A DNA stretch of 64,000 bases from Bin5 sp965221345. Its GTDB lineage: Bacteria > Chloroflexota > Anaerolineae > Caldilineales > Caldilineaceae. The translations under genes were made by a program, and so were the position numbers. Each line of letters opens with the position of its first letter. Position 1 is the first letter of the stretch. Shown here one piece after another: positions 8,678-17,254 of the stretch. A model generated the notes under the pieces. That model did not search any database and had not been told where the DNA came from. It worked only from the letters and a program-made list of their open reading frames with translations. The stretch spans positions 1,302,001 to 1,366,000 of the forward strand of contig CBDCSD010000002.1 of NCBI GenBank assembly GCA_965221345.1. Reading direction: 5' to 3'.

Positions 8678-8973
8678 TTTTTGTCTCGCTTCTTCTGTGG
8701 AGTCGATATTGTTTACGGTGGGATCATACCAGCATCTCGCGATCCGGTCTACAATCCGCCGGAGGTTGTTGCAGCGGCAACGCCTGCGCGGTTGCGGAAG
8801 CCGGAGAAGACGCCAAACTGCAGTTCAGACGGCGCAGCAGATGCCGTGTATCTTCGCAATAGATATGATAGAATGCGGACAGGTGCACTTGCTAGCTGAG
8901 GATCGTTCAGTTCTTAGTGGGGGATCTCACAAGCAGAAACTGACCATTGAAAGCGATAGGACGGGAGTCGAAA

Positions 8974-9261
8974 ATGGTACATGCAAAGATACTATTGACA
9001 GAGAATCAGGCACGAATTCTGGAGCGGATAGCCGCGGAAGAGGAAACAACCGTAACTGAACTGATCCGCCAAAGTATCGATGACATGATTCGACACCGTA
9101 AGGATATTGATGGCGGCAAACAGATCGATGCCGAACGAGAGGAGCGTAGGCGGCGCGCTCTTTCCGTTGTCGGGGCGTTCTCCAGCGGTGTGGACGATCT
9201 TTCCGTCAATCACGATCAGTATCTGGCTGAAGCATATGCCAACGCAGACGGCGATGAGTAA
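8974..9261 (+). CDS. Ribbon-helix-helix antitoxin (VapB-like)
   Basis: A 95-residue protein from the ATG at 8974, which follows GGGAG at suitable spacing; an in-frame ATG at 8947 is less likely. Residues 3-40 (AKILLTENQARIL, then TVTELIRQSIDDM) match a CopG/RHH DNA-binding fold with a strand and two helices. The acidic C-terminal tail is typical of the toxin-binding part. The stop overlaps the next ATG by 1 nt, so it is translated with the PIN toxin, which it should neutralise while repressing the operon. Confidence 0.8.
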   Translation: MVHAKILLTENQARILERIAAEEETTVTELIRQSIDDMIRHRKDIDGGKQIDAEREERRRRALSVVGAFSSGVDDLSVNHDQYLAEAYANADGDE

Positions 9262-9656
9262 TGGTATTGGTCGATACCTCCGCGTTGATAGCGTTGCTTG
9301 ATAGAGAAGACCGGTATCATGACGAAGCAACTCTGGTCTGGAGGCGTCTCGTCTTACAAGATGAGCCGGTTATCTGTACAAACTACGTAGTTGTGGAAGC
9401 AATTGCACTCGTTCAGAGGCGCCTCGGCTTAGCGGCAGTGCGCCGCCTATTGCAGGATCTGATTCCTTGGTTATCAATTGAATGGGTGCAGCCCGATATC
9501 CACGAAGTGGCTGTCTCAGCGCTATTGACCGCGAACCGCCGTGGTCTTAGTTTTGTCGACTGCGTTAGCTTTGAAGTAGTACGTAGGAAGCGAGTCAGTG
9601 CGATATTTGCTTATGACCGCGATTTTGTTAAGCACGGTTTTACTCCCATAAATTAG
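9261..9656 (+). CDS. vapC: PIN-domain toxin (VapC-like)
   Basis: A 131-residue PIN RNase with the four acidic positions D5, E46, D100 and D119 (VDTSALIALLD, VVVEAIAL, SFVDCVSF, AYDRDF). Length and order match VapC toxins, which cleave tRNA or rRNA when released from the antitoxin. It overlaps the RHH antitoxin stop by 1 nt. The pair is flanked by metabolic genes on both sides with no mobile element visible nearby. Confidence 0.88.
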   Translation: MVLVDTSALIALLDREDRYHDEATLVWRRLVLQDEPVICTNYVVVEAIALVQRRLGLAAVRRLLQDLIPWLSIEWVQPDIHEVAVSALLTANRRGLSFVDCVSFEVVRRKRVSAIFAYDRDFVKHGFTPIN

Positions 9657-9683
9657 CCACAAATCCCATTTCAGGAGGAAGGA

Positions 9684-10718
9684 ATGACTCAGGACACCAT
9701 CCGCGTCGGCGTCATCGGCGCCGGCGCCAACACGCGTGATCGACACATTCCCGGCCTGCAGGCCATCGAAGGCGTCGAAATCGTCGCCGTCTGCAATCGC
9801 AGCCAGGAATCGGGTGAGCGGGCCGCCAAGCAGTTTGGCATCGAGCGGGTCTGCACCAACTGGCAGGATATCGTGCATGCCCCGGACGTGGACGCAGTGG
9901 TGATCGGCACTTGGCCCTACATGCACCGCCTCGCCACCGTCGCCGCCCTGGAAGCCGACAAACACGTGATGTGCGAGGCCCGCATGGCGATGAACGCGTC
10001 CGAGGCCCACTGTATGTATGATGCGCTGCGCAGCCGGCCGCACCTGGTCGCGCAGATCGTGCCCTCACCCTTCAGCCTGCGCGTGGACCGCACCATCCAG
10101 CGGCTGATCCGCGACGGCTGGCTGGGGGATGTGCTGGTTGTGGACGTCCGCGCCGGCGGCGCCTTCATCGACCAAGACAATACGATGCACTGGCGCAACA
10201 ATATGGATTTCAGCGGGTTGAACGTTATGACGATGGGCATCTGGTACGAGGCGATGTTGCGCTGGGTTGGCGAGGCCACCAGCGTTGTCGCCAAGAGCAA
10301 GACCTTTACGCCGATGCGCAAGGATGAACAGGGGCGCCTGATGGGCGTACGCATTCCCGATCACATCGACATCACCGCCGACCTGGCCTGCGGCGGGCAG
10401 GCCCACATTCAGGTCAGCAGCGTCACCGGCTTCGGTGAGCCGCCCTCAGCCACCATCTATGGCAGCGAAGGCACACTGCATTTCAGCGGCGATATCCTGA
10501 CGGGCGGACGCCGCGGCGATGACAGCCTCAGCGAAATCGAGGTGCCCGCCCACGAGGCCGGCGGCTGGCGCGTCGAAGATGAGTTCATCAGCGCCATCCG
10601 CGGGCAGGAAGAGATCACCCACACCGATTTCGCCACCGGCGTCAAGTACATGGAATTCACCGAGGCCGTCCATCGCAGCCGGACCAGCGGCGCCGCGGTG
10701 AACCTGCCGCTGCTGTAA
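9684..10718 (+). CDS. Gfo/Idh/MocA family oxidoreductase
   Basis: A 344-residue NAD(P)-dependent sugar/polyol dehydrogenase-type protein. GVIGAGANTRDRHIPG near the N-terminus is the Rossmann dinucleotide-binding loop. The usual EKP motif after strand 4 reads CEARMAMN, so the canonical lysine is replaced by arginine. The C-terminal alpha/beta domain is complete. AGGAGGAAGGA lies just before the ATG. It heads a run of sugar genes (mutarotase, lactonase-like hydrolase, xylA, xylB), so it may oxidise an aldose or act on a related derivative; substrate unassigned. Confidence 0.82.
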   Translation: MTQDTIRVGVIGAGANTRDRHIPGLQAIEGVEIVAVCNRSQESGERAAKQFGIERVCTNWQDIVHAPDVDAVVIGTWPYMHRLATVAALEADKHVMCEARMAMNASEAHCMYDALRSRPHLVAQIVPSPFSLRVDRTIQRLIRDGWLGDVLVVDVRAGGAFIDQDNTMHWRNNMDFSGLNVMTMGIWYEAMLRWVGEATSVVAKSKTFTPMRKDEQGRLMGVRIPDHIDITADLACGGQAHIQVSSVTGFGEPPSATIYGSEGTLHFSGDILTGGRRGDDSLSEIEVPAHEAGGWRVEDEFISAIRGQEEITHTDFATGVKYMEFTEAVHRSRTSGAAVNLPLL

Positions 10719-10800
10719 TGGCGGTGGCCGGTGGCCCAGGGAGCGCCCCGTAACTGACCACTGGTCACTGATCACCGGCTACGAAAAAAGGGGGAGACCG

Positions 10801-11124
10801 ATGAAACGATACGGAATGGTCATTCGCGTCAGACCGGAGTTGGAGGACGCATACGTACATCTGCACGCCAACACCTGGCCTGAAGTCCTCCAGCGCATCA
10901 GCGACTGCAATATGCGCAACTACACGATCTTCATGCGCGACGGCTACCTGTTCGCCTATTACGAGTATGTGGGCGACGACTACGAGGCCGACATGGCGAA
11001 GATGGCCGCCGACCCGGTGACGCAGGCGTGGTGGAAGCTGACCGATCCCTGCCAGCAGCCGGTGGAGAGCGCGGCCGAGGGCGAGAAGTGGGCGGAGATG
11101 GAGGAGGTATTCCATCATGACTGA
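10801..11124 (+). CDS. L-rhamnose mutarotase-like protein (RhaM family)
   Basis: A 107-residue dimeric alpha/beta-barrel protein. It begins MKRYGMVIRVRPE, contains HANTWPEVLQ with the His-Trp/Pro region of RhaM, and ends with the WW..DP element (AWWKLTDPCQQP). It would interconvert alpha and beta anomers of a 6-deoxy sugar such as L-rhamnose or L-fucose. It overlaps the next gene, an amidohydrolase that resembles sugar lactonases, by 8 nt. A mutarotase next to a dehydrogenase and a lactonase fits the non-phosphorylated deoxy-sugar oxidation route; this is inference. Confidence 0.85.
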   Translation: MKRYGMVIRVRPELEDAYVHLHANTWPEVLQRISDCNMRNYTIFMRDGYLFAYYEYVGDDYEADMAKMAADPVTQAWWKLTDPCQQPVESAAEGEKWAEMEEVFHHD

Positions 11125-11980
11125 GCGCACGCGCTATGTCGATACCCACGTACATTTCTGGGACAGTTCGGTGATCGACTATCCGTGGCTGGAAGGCGCG
11201 TCGCCCATCTCCCATCCCCATCTGCCGGCCGATCTGGAACGGGCGCGCGCCGGTGTCTCGCTCGAACTGGCCGCGATCGTCTTCGAGGAGGCCGACTGTC
11301 TGCCGGCGCACGCGCTGCGAGAGGCGCAGTGGATCACCGAGCTGGCGCAGGAGGAGCCGCGCATCCGCGGCATCGTCGCGAGCGCGCCGCTGCAGGACGG
11401 AGAAGGCGCCCGGCCCCATCTGCAGGCGCTGGCTGAACTGCCGCTGGTCAAAGGCATCCGCCGCTTGATCCAGGACGAGCCGCTGGGCTTCTGTAACGCG
11501 CCCGACTTTGTGCGCGGCGTGCAACTGCTGCCCGAGTACGGTTTCAGCTTCGACCTGTGCATCTACCATCCACAGCTGGCGGACGTGCTCGAACTGGTGG
11601 CGCAGTGCCCGGATGTCTCCTTCCTGCTCGATCACATCGGCAAACCGGGCATCGCAGCCGGTATCACCCAGCCGTGGAAGGATCAACTGCGCGAGCTGGC
11701 CAGCCGCCCGGATATCCACTGCAAGCTCTCCGGCGTAACCACGGAAGCCGACCACCAGAACTGGAACCGGGATGAACTGCGCCCATACATCGAGCAGGTG
11801 CTCGACTGTTTCGGCCCCGACCGGGTGATCTTCGGCTCCGACTGGCCGGTGGTCGATATGGCCGCCGACTATCTCACCTGGTTTGATATCGTCCAGGACA
11901 GCATCAGCCACTTCAGCGCGCAGGATCAGCAGAAGATCATGCACGACAACGGCGCCCGCTTTTACCGGCTGGCGCTTTAA
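11117..11980 (+). CDS. Amidohydrolase 2 family, sugar-lactonase-like
   Basis: A 287-residue TIM-barrel metal hydrolase. VDTHVHFWD near the N-terminus carries the first two His ligands, LDHIGKP near residue 175 another, and FGSDWPV near 240 the final Asp. This set is typical of L-fuconolactonase / L-rhamnono-1,4-lactonase-type members of the amidohydrolase 2 family. Translation is coupled to the mutarotase by an 8-nt overlap. In the likely pathway the dehydrogenase upstream makes a lactone that this enzyme opens. Other members are decarboxylases, so the reaction is not certain. Confidence 0.8.
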   Translation: MTERTRYVDTHVHFWDSSVIDYPWLEGASPISHPHLPADLERARAGVSLELAAIVFEEADCLPAHALREAQWITELAQEEPRIRGIVASAPLQDGEGARPHLQALAELPLVKGIRRLIQDEPLGFCNAPDFVRGVQLLPEYGFSFDLCIYHPQLADVLELVAQCPDVSFLLDHIGKPGIAAGITQPWKDQLRELASRPDIHCKLSGVTTEADHQNWNRDELRPYIEQVLDCFGPDRVIFGSDWPVVDMAADYLTWFDIVQDSISHFSAQDQQKIMHDNGARFYRLAL

Positions 11981-11984
11981 CGAC

Positions 11985-12080
11985 AGTTTTTAGTAGTCAG
12001 TTTTTAGTTCTTAGTGCATCTTTGCGTTCGACGGCGGCGCGCTCACTAAATACTGGAAACAGAAAACGCAAAACTACTGC
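11985..12080. repeat. AGTTTTTAGT-type inverted repeat upstream of xylA
   Basis: A left arm with CAGTTTTTAGTAGTCAG and AGTTCTTAGTG, and a right arm with CACTAAATACTGGAAAC and AAAACTACTG, can pair as an imperfect hairpin. It belongs to the family of AGTTTTTAGT elements seen in several other gaps in this window. Confidence 0.6.
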
Positions 12081-12092
12081 GAGGAGCTTTCC

Positions 12093-13253
12093 ATGCCCTA
12101 TACACCCAAACCGGAAAACAAATTCAGCTTCGGCCTCTGGACCGTCGGCAACATCGGACGCGACCCCTTCGGTGACCCTGTGCGGGAGGTTCGTTCGCCG
12201 GCGCAGCTGGTCCAACTGCTGGGGGAGGTCGGCGCTTGGGGCGTCAACTTCCATGACAACGATCTGGTTCCGATCGACGCGACCGCGGCAGAGCGCGACC
12301 GGATAGTGAGCGACTTCAAGAAGGCGCTGGATGAGTACGGCCTCGTCGTGCCGATGGCGACGACCAATCTCTTTACCCACCCGGCCTTTCGCGACGGCGC
12401 CTTCACCAGCAACGACCCGGAGGTGCGGTCCTACGCGCTGCAAAAAACGATGGCCGCCATCGACCTGGGCGTGGAGTGCGGCGCCAGCACATACGTCTTC
12501 TGGGGCGGGCGGGAAGGCACCGAGACCGATGCCGGCAAAAATCCTGCCGATGCCGGCAAATGGTTCCAGGAGGCGCTCAACTTCCTCTGTGAATATGTAA
12601 TCGGTCAGGGTTATGATCTGCGCTTCGCGCTGGAGCCGAAGCCGAACGAGCCGCGCGGCGATATCTATCTGGCGACGGTCGGCCACATGCTGGCCTTCAT
12701 CGAAACACTCGACCACCCGCATATGATCGGCGTGAATCCGGAGGTCGCCCACGAGCATATGGCCGGCCTGAACTTCACCCATGCGGTCGCGCAGGCGTGG
12801 AACGCGGGCAAACTTTTCCACATCGACCTCAACGATCAGAATCTGGGACGCTACGATCAGGACTTCCGCTTCGGCAGCCACAACATCAAGCAGGCATTCT
12901 TCCTGGTCAAGTTCCTGGAAGACGTTGGCTACGACAACCCGCGGCACTTTGACGCCCACGCCTACCGCTCCTCCGATTACAAGGACGTCAAGGCCTTCGC
13001 CAGCGGCTGTATGCGCACCTACCTGATCCTCAAGGAAAAAGCCGAGCAGTTCCGGCAGCACGAACAGATACAGGAGTTGCTGGCGCAGATTAACGCCGAT
13101 GACGGCTCGATGGACGGTTTCAGAGGCGGCTACTCCGCGGAGAAGGCGGCCGGCCTCAAGGCCCATGCCTTTGACCGCGACGAACTAGGCCGCCGCGGCA
13201 AGCCGTATGAGCAGCTGGATCAGCTAGTGGTTGAACTGTTGCTGGGTGTGTGA
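12093..13253 (+). CDS. xylA: Xylose isomerase
   Basis: A 386-residue class I (actinobacterial-length) xylose isomerase converting D-xylose to D-xylulose. Motifs: FGLWTVGN near the N-terminus, NFHDNDLVP with the catalytic His (about residue 54), VFWGGREG, FALEPKPNEPRGD with the metal-binding Glu, and the metal-binding LFHIDLNDQ region; FDAHAYRSSD near 290 gives the last ligand. GAGGAGC lies before the ATG. xylB follows, separated by a repeat-filled gap, and together they feed D-xylose into the pentose phosphate pathway. Confidence 0.95.
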   Translation: MPYTPKPENKFSFGLWTVGNIGRDPFGDPVREVRSPAQLVQLLGEVGAWGVNFHDNDLVPIDATAAERDRIVSDFKKALDEYGLVVPMATTNLFTHPAFRDGAFTSNDPEVRSYALQKTMAAIDLGVECGASTYVFWGGREGTETDAGKNPADAGKWFQEALNFLCEYVIGQGYDLRFALEPKPNEPRGDIYLATVGHMLAFIETLDHPHMIGVNPEVAHEHMAGLNFTHAVAQAWNAGKLFHIDLNDQNLGRYDQDFRFGSHNIKQAFFLVKFLEDVGYDNPRHFDAHAYRSSDYKDVKAFASGCMRTYLILKEKAEQFRQHEQIQELLAQINADDGSMDGFRGGYSAEKAAGLKAHAFDRDELGRRGKPYEQLDQLVVELLLGV

Positions 13254-13257
13254 ACGG

Positions 13258-13335
13258 CAGTTTTTAGTTTCCAGTAACACCATTGCCACCCAGCAGTTCA
13301 CTAAGAACTGAAAACTGACTACTGAAAACTATCAA
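13258..13335. repeat. 64-bp direct repeat copy 1 with internal inverted repeat
   Basis: Arms 13258-13275 and 13300-13317 form an 18-bp imperfect inverted repeat of the AGTTTTTAGT type. The part from the AACACCATTGCCACCCAGCA core to the CTGAAAACTATCAAA end is almost identical to 14931-14994, so the copies flank xylB. Confidence 0.75.
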
Positions 13336-13352
13336 AAAGGGGCGCTGGAAAA

Positions 13353-14852
13353 ATGTACCTGATCGGCATCGACTCCTCCACCACGGCCACGAAGTCCCTG
13401 ATCATCGACGCTGACGGCGAAATCGTCGCGGTGGCGGCAGCAGAGTACCCGTTCGAGACGCCCCATCCGCTGTGGAGCGAACAGCACCCCGACTTGTGGT
13501 GGGACGGCACGGTGCAGAGCATGCGGGCGGCGCTGGACCAATCCGGCATCGATCCGGCGGAGGTGGCCGCGGTGGGTGTGAGCGGCCAGATGCACGGGCT
13601 GGTGCTGTTGGACGAAGCTAGCGAACCCCTGCGGCCGGCCATCCTCTGGAACGACCAGCGCACCGGCAAACAGTGCGATGATATGCGCCTGTGGCTTGGC
13701 AAGGAAAATCTCGTGCGCATCACCGGCAACGACGCGCTTACAGGCTTCACCGCGCCCAAAATTCTGTGGGTGAAAGAGAACGAGCCGGACATCTACAGCC
13801 GCGTCCGTCAGATCCTCCTGCCCAAAGACTACGTGCGCTACAAGCTGACCGGCGACTTCGCCACCGACAAGGCCGGCGCCGGCGGCACATCCCTGCTGGA
13901 ACTGGCGACGCGGGACTGGTCGCCGACAGTTCTGGCCGCGCTCGAGATTCCACCCAAATTTCTGCCCCCCACCCACGAAGGCACGCAGGTGACCGGCGCC
14001 ATCTCCGCGCAGGCGGCGGCAGCCACCGGCCTGCGCGCCGGCACGCCCGTGGTAGGGGGCGGGGGCGATCAATCGGCCCAGGCCGTGGGCGTGGGCGCGA
14101 TCGAGGAGGGCATCGTCGCCCTGACCCTGGGCACCTCCGGCGTCGTCTTCGCCACCGCAAACAAGCCTTTCTACGAACCGGAGGGACGCCTGCATGCCTT
14201 CCCCCACGCCCTGCCGAACAAATGGCATCTGATGGGGGTGATGCTCTCGGCCGCAGGCAGCTTGCGCTGGCACCGCGATACGCTGGCGCCCGGCGTGGAG
14301 TTCGACGACCTGCTGGCCCCGGCCGCAGACCTGCCAATCGGCAGCGAAGGGCTGCTCTTTCTGCCCTATCTGACGGGAGAACGAACGCCCCACCCCGACC
14401 CCTTCGCCCGCGGCGCGTTCGTGGGGCTGACGGTCCGCCACGGGCTGCCGCACATGACCCGCGCCGTGCTGGAAGGCGTGGCCTTTGGCCTGCGTGACAG
14501 CTTCACGCTGATGCAGGGCGTCGGCCTCGGCGCAATCCGCCAGGTGCGGGTGAGCGGCGGCGGCGCCCGCAGCCCACTGTGGCGACAGATTCTGGCGGAT
14601 GTGATGGGCAGCGAACTGGTTACGGTCAACACGCCCGAAGGCGCGGCCTACGGCGCGGCACTGCTGGCCGGTGTCGGCGCGGGCGTCTGGCCCGATGGCG
14701 AAAGCGCCTGCGCGGCAACCATCCGCGTCACCGGCTCTACCACGCCCAACCCTGACGCGACTGCCGCCTACCACAATGTATACGAACTCTACCAGGACCT
14801 CTATCCGGCGCTCCGAGCAACGTTCGATGGCCTGCGCCCAAACGAGGAGTGA
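13353..14852 (+). CDS. xylB: Xylulokinase (FGGY family)
   Basis: A 499-residue FGGY carbohydrate kinase. The first ATPase-fold domain starts LIGIDSSTTATKSLI, the MHG motif for substrate binding is in GVSGQMHGLVLLD, and the second domain shows GGGGDQSAQAVG and the adenosine motif VSGGGARSPLWRQI near residue 395. It phosphorylates D-xylulose to xylulose 5-phosphate, directly after xylA. The upstream gap contains a palindromic repeat that is duplicated after the gene. Other FGGY substrates are possible but the pairing with xylA makes xylulose by far the most likely. Confidence 0.95.
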   Translation: MYLIGIDSSTTATKSLIIDADGEIVAVAAAEYPFETPHPLWSEQHPDLWWDGTVQSMRAALDQSGIDPAEVAAVGVSGQMHGLVLLDEASEPLRPAILWNDQRTGKQCDDMRLWLGKENLVRITGNDALTGFTAPKILWVKENEPDIYSRVRQILLPKDYVRYKLTGDFATDKAGAGGTSLLELATRDWSPTVLAALEIPPKFLPPTHEGTQVTGAISAQAAAATGLRAGTPVVGGGGDQSAQAVGVGAIEEGIVALTLGTSGVVFATANKPFYEPEGRLHAFPHALPNKWHLMGVMLSAAGSLRWHRDTLAPGVEFDDLLAPAADLPIGSEGLLFLPYLTGERTPHPDPFARGAFVGLTVRHGLPHMTRAVLEGVAFGLRDSFTLMQGVGLGAIRQVRVSGGGARSPLWRQILADVMGSELVTVNTPEGAAYGAALLAGVGAGVWPDGESACAATIRVTGSTTPNPDATAAYHNVYELYQDLYPALRATFDGLRPNEE

Positions 14853-14910
14853 GAAGCGAGGAATAAGGAGCGAGGAGTGGGAGTTGTTCTCTCTCTCCTC
14901 TTCACTCCTG
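14847..14910. repeat. GAGGAGTG / CTCCTCTTCACTCC palindromic repeat
   Basis: Purine-rich reiterations (GAGGAGTGAGAAGCGAGGA..) are followed by GTTCTCTCTCTCCTCTTCACTCC, which can fold back on them. It overlaps the last codons of xylB and is related to the element near 24518-24575 and to in-frame segments of both MFS genes and ddl. Confidence 0.6.
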
Positions 14911-14914
14911 ACTG

Positions 14915-14994
14915 CAGTTTCCAGTTTCTGGTAACACCATTGCCACCCAGCAGCTCACTAAAAACTAGAAACTGACTACTGAAAACTATCAAAT
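14915..14994. repeat. 64-bp direct repeat copy 2 with internal inverted repeat
   Basis: Arms 14915-14932 and 14957-14974 form an imperfect 18-bp inverted repeat. Most of the element matches the copy before xylB. It runs directly into the ATG of the next MFS gene at 14993, leaving no room for a normal ribosome-binding site. Confidence 0.75.
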
Positions 14995-16213
14995 GCGCGC
15001 ACAGTTGCTCTACGCCGTCTATGTTCCTACCTTCATTCTCTCCTTCTGCCAGGGAATGTTGGCGCTGCTGCTGCCCATATACGTGATCGGCCTGGGGCTG
15101 TCCTACAGCCTTATCGGCCTGGTGCTGGCCGGCTACGGCATTGGCACACTGATCGGAGACTTGCCCGCCGGGGTTATCCAGGACCGCATCGGCAACCGCC
15201 TCTCCATGACTATCGGCATCTGCATAATGGGGCTGGGGATGCTGGCCCTGAGCCAGTCAGAGCGATTCGTAACGCTGGTGTTGTGCGGGATCTCGATCGG
15301 CGCCGGCGCGGCGTTGTGGAACGTCTCCCGCCACGCCTACCTGGCCAACAATACGCTCAACAGCAGTCGCGGGCGGGCCATCTCAATCTTCGGCGGCGTC
15401 AACCGCATCGGCATGTTCGCCGGCCCGATTACCGGGGGATATCTCAGCGCCGAGGCAGGTATGCAGACCGCCTTTTTCTTCTGCGGCGTTGTCGCCCTGC
15501 TGGCCTTGATCTTCCCGCTCCTGTTCGTACGCGACGGCCAGGCCGAGTTGCCGCCCGGACAGCAGACGTCGATGGCCCGCTCCTACCGCCATCTGTTCTC
15601 CTATCTGCGCCGCAATGGCTGGGTATTGACACCGGCCGGCTTCGGCATGATCTGCGCGCAGACGATCCGCGCCGGCCGGCAGACCATCATACCTCTTTAC
15701 GCGGCCTCGATCCTGGGCCTGGATGTGAAACAAATCGGCCTGGTGATGGGCGTCGCCGCAGCCGTGGACATGTCGATGTTCTATCCGGCGGGCTACGTGA
15801 TGGACCGCTTCGGGCGCAAGTTCGCCTACGTACCCTCCTTCCTGTTGCAGGCGCTGGGCATGGCCCTGATCCCCCTTACCGGCTCCTTCGCCGCGCTGCT
15901 GGCGGCCACATCACTGATCGGCTTCGGGAACGGGCTTGGCTCGGGGACGATGCTGACATTGGGCGCCGACCTCGCGCCGCCGAAGGGTGAGGGCATGGGC
16001 GCGTTTCTGGGGCTGTGGCGGCTGATAGGCGACGCCGGGCACACCAGCGCCCCCATAATCGTCGGCACGATTGCCGACGCACTCAGTCTGGTGCCGTCGG
16101 TCTACGTCATCGCCATCATCGGGTTGGGAGCTGGCTCAATCCTGGGCCTATTCGTGCCGGAGACGCTGAAAAAGCCCGCCGCGGTGGGCGCGGAGCCGGC
16201 TGCTTCGGGGTAG
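14993..16213 (+). CDS. MFS transporter (multidrug/sugar type)
   Basis: A 406-residue major facilitator protein with about 12 membrane segments and the MFS signature GVIQDRIGNRLSM between TM2 and TM3, repeated as YVMDRFGRKFAYV in the second half. It is not closely related to the two duplicated MFS genes at 1.5-5.7 kb. The ATG directly abuts a palindromic repeat and there is no Shine-Dalgarno sequence, so translation may be leaderless or start slightly downstream. Position after xylAB suggests pentose transport, but drug-efflux families look similar. Confidence 0.85.
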   Translation: MRAQLLYAVYVPTFILSFCQGMLALLLPIYVIGLGLSYSLIGLVLAGYGIGTLIGDLPAGVIQDRIGNRLSMTIGICIMGLGMLALSQSERFVTLVLCGISIGAGAALWNVSRHAYLANNTLNSSRGRAISIFGGVNRIGMFAGPITGGYLSAEAGMQTAFFFCGVVALLALIFPLLFVRDGQAELPPGQQTSMARSYRHLFSYLRRNGWVLTPAGFGMICAQTIRAGRQTIIPLYAASILGLDVKQIGLVMGVAAAVDMSMFYPAGYVMDRFGRKFAYVPSFLLQALGMALIPLTGSFAALLAATSLIGFGNGLGSGTMLTLGADLAPPKGEGMGAFLGLWRLIGDAGHTSAPIIVGTIADALSLVPSVYVIAIIGLGAGSILGLFVPETLKKPAAVGAEPAASG

Positions 16214-16306
16214 GGAGTGGTTGAGAGGGAAAACTGTGGAAACTTCCGATGCAGGGGAAGCAACTGGGGTGTTGAAGATCTCTCAGATCTGACGCGCGGG
16301 ACGCGC

Positions 16307-17254
16307 TTAGACAATACGGAGCGTGTGGTGAAAGAGCTCCATGACAAAATCGTCCCAAGCCATGTCGTCGTTCAAGACTTGATAGAGTTCAAAGTCCCTC
16401 GCAACATTCATTTCGTCCAAGCGTCTACGCATTTCAGGGGTGACAACGCCGAGAACGGAAAAATTTCGAGATCTGGGAGGGGTTTGCTCGAAACTTTTCT
16501 GGATGGCGCCCAGACGTTCAAGGGCCCCAGCCGGGTCGGTGCCACTCTTAATCTCCACCGTTGCTATGATTTGCCAGTCTCCTCCAGTACGGCTCTCGAA
16601 TTTAATGTCGGGTTCGGAACCGTAGACCATTCTTAACTCTTCCGCGACTCCAATTGACGTGGTGGTCCCGCGAACGGTCGAGGAGATCGTATTGTTCACG
16701 GCCAGCCATTGGGAAATCCGCTCCTTAACAGCCGCCTCTCCCGCCTGTCCGACCAGATTCCGCAAAGCACCGTCTTGCGTAATTCCAATCGTGACCAAAA
16801 TATTCCTATACCCGTTTTCCAACGTCCACCCGTCCGTTCCGGTAATGATTACGGAGATCACAGCATTATAGACGCGGGCTACGCGGAGACATCTTTCCGA
16901 GCCAGGTGGCTGTCGGATTGTGCCATCCTCCCACTTGTTGACCGCGCCCGCCATCATCTGAAGTCGCTTGAGGGACAGAGTGGAAATACCCCGGTAGTGA
17001 AGGGAAGTTTGCGGATGGGCATGCAGCAGGTCCGGGTGGGCAAAAACCAGTTTGGCGTCAAACTGTGCTTGGACGATGTGTGTCCATGCTTCAGGAGCAA
17101 TGGCCAAGTCCTCCAACCGTCCTTCAAAATCCAAGGAGGTTTCGAAATCCTTGATAATCTGTCTGATTCCTTCATCAGCTCGCTCTCGAATATGCCTGGT
17201 TATGATCAGCGCCCGTTGCCTGGCCTCCTCCAGACGAGCATGCCGATCAGCCAT
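16307..17254 (-). CDS. XcyI-like type II restriction endonuclease
   Basis: A 315-residue protein from an ATG at 17254 that has GGAGGA 6 nt upstream, a better start than the one 24 nt earlier. Family features recalled for XcyI-type enzymes (CCCGGG-cutting) are present: FAHPDLLHAHP near residue 71, WTLENGYRNIL near 143, then the PD-(D/E)xK core with E214-P-D216 and E234-I-K236 in EIKSGTDPAGALERLGA. It overlaps the methyltransferase gene by 8 nt, so modification enzyme is made first. Expected role: cleaving unmodified foreign DNA; the exact site is inferred from the family only. Confidence 0.78.
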   Translation of the reverse strand: MADRHARLEEARQRALIITRHIRERADEGIRQIIKDFETSLDFEGRLEDLAIAPEAWTHIVQAQFDAKLVFAHPDLLHAHPQTSLHYRGISTLSLKRLQMMAGAVNKWEDGTIRQPPGSERCLRVARVYNAVISVIITGTDGWTLENGYRNILVTIGITQDGALRNLVGQAGEAAVKERISQWLAVNNTISSTVRGTTTSIGVAEELRMVYGSEPDIKFESRTGGDWQIIATVEIKSGTDPAGALERLGAIQKSFEQTPPRSRNFSVLGVVTPEMRRRLDEMNVARDFELYQVLNDDMAWDDFVMELFHHTLRIV

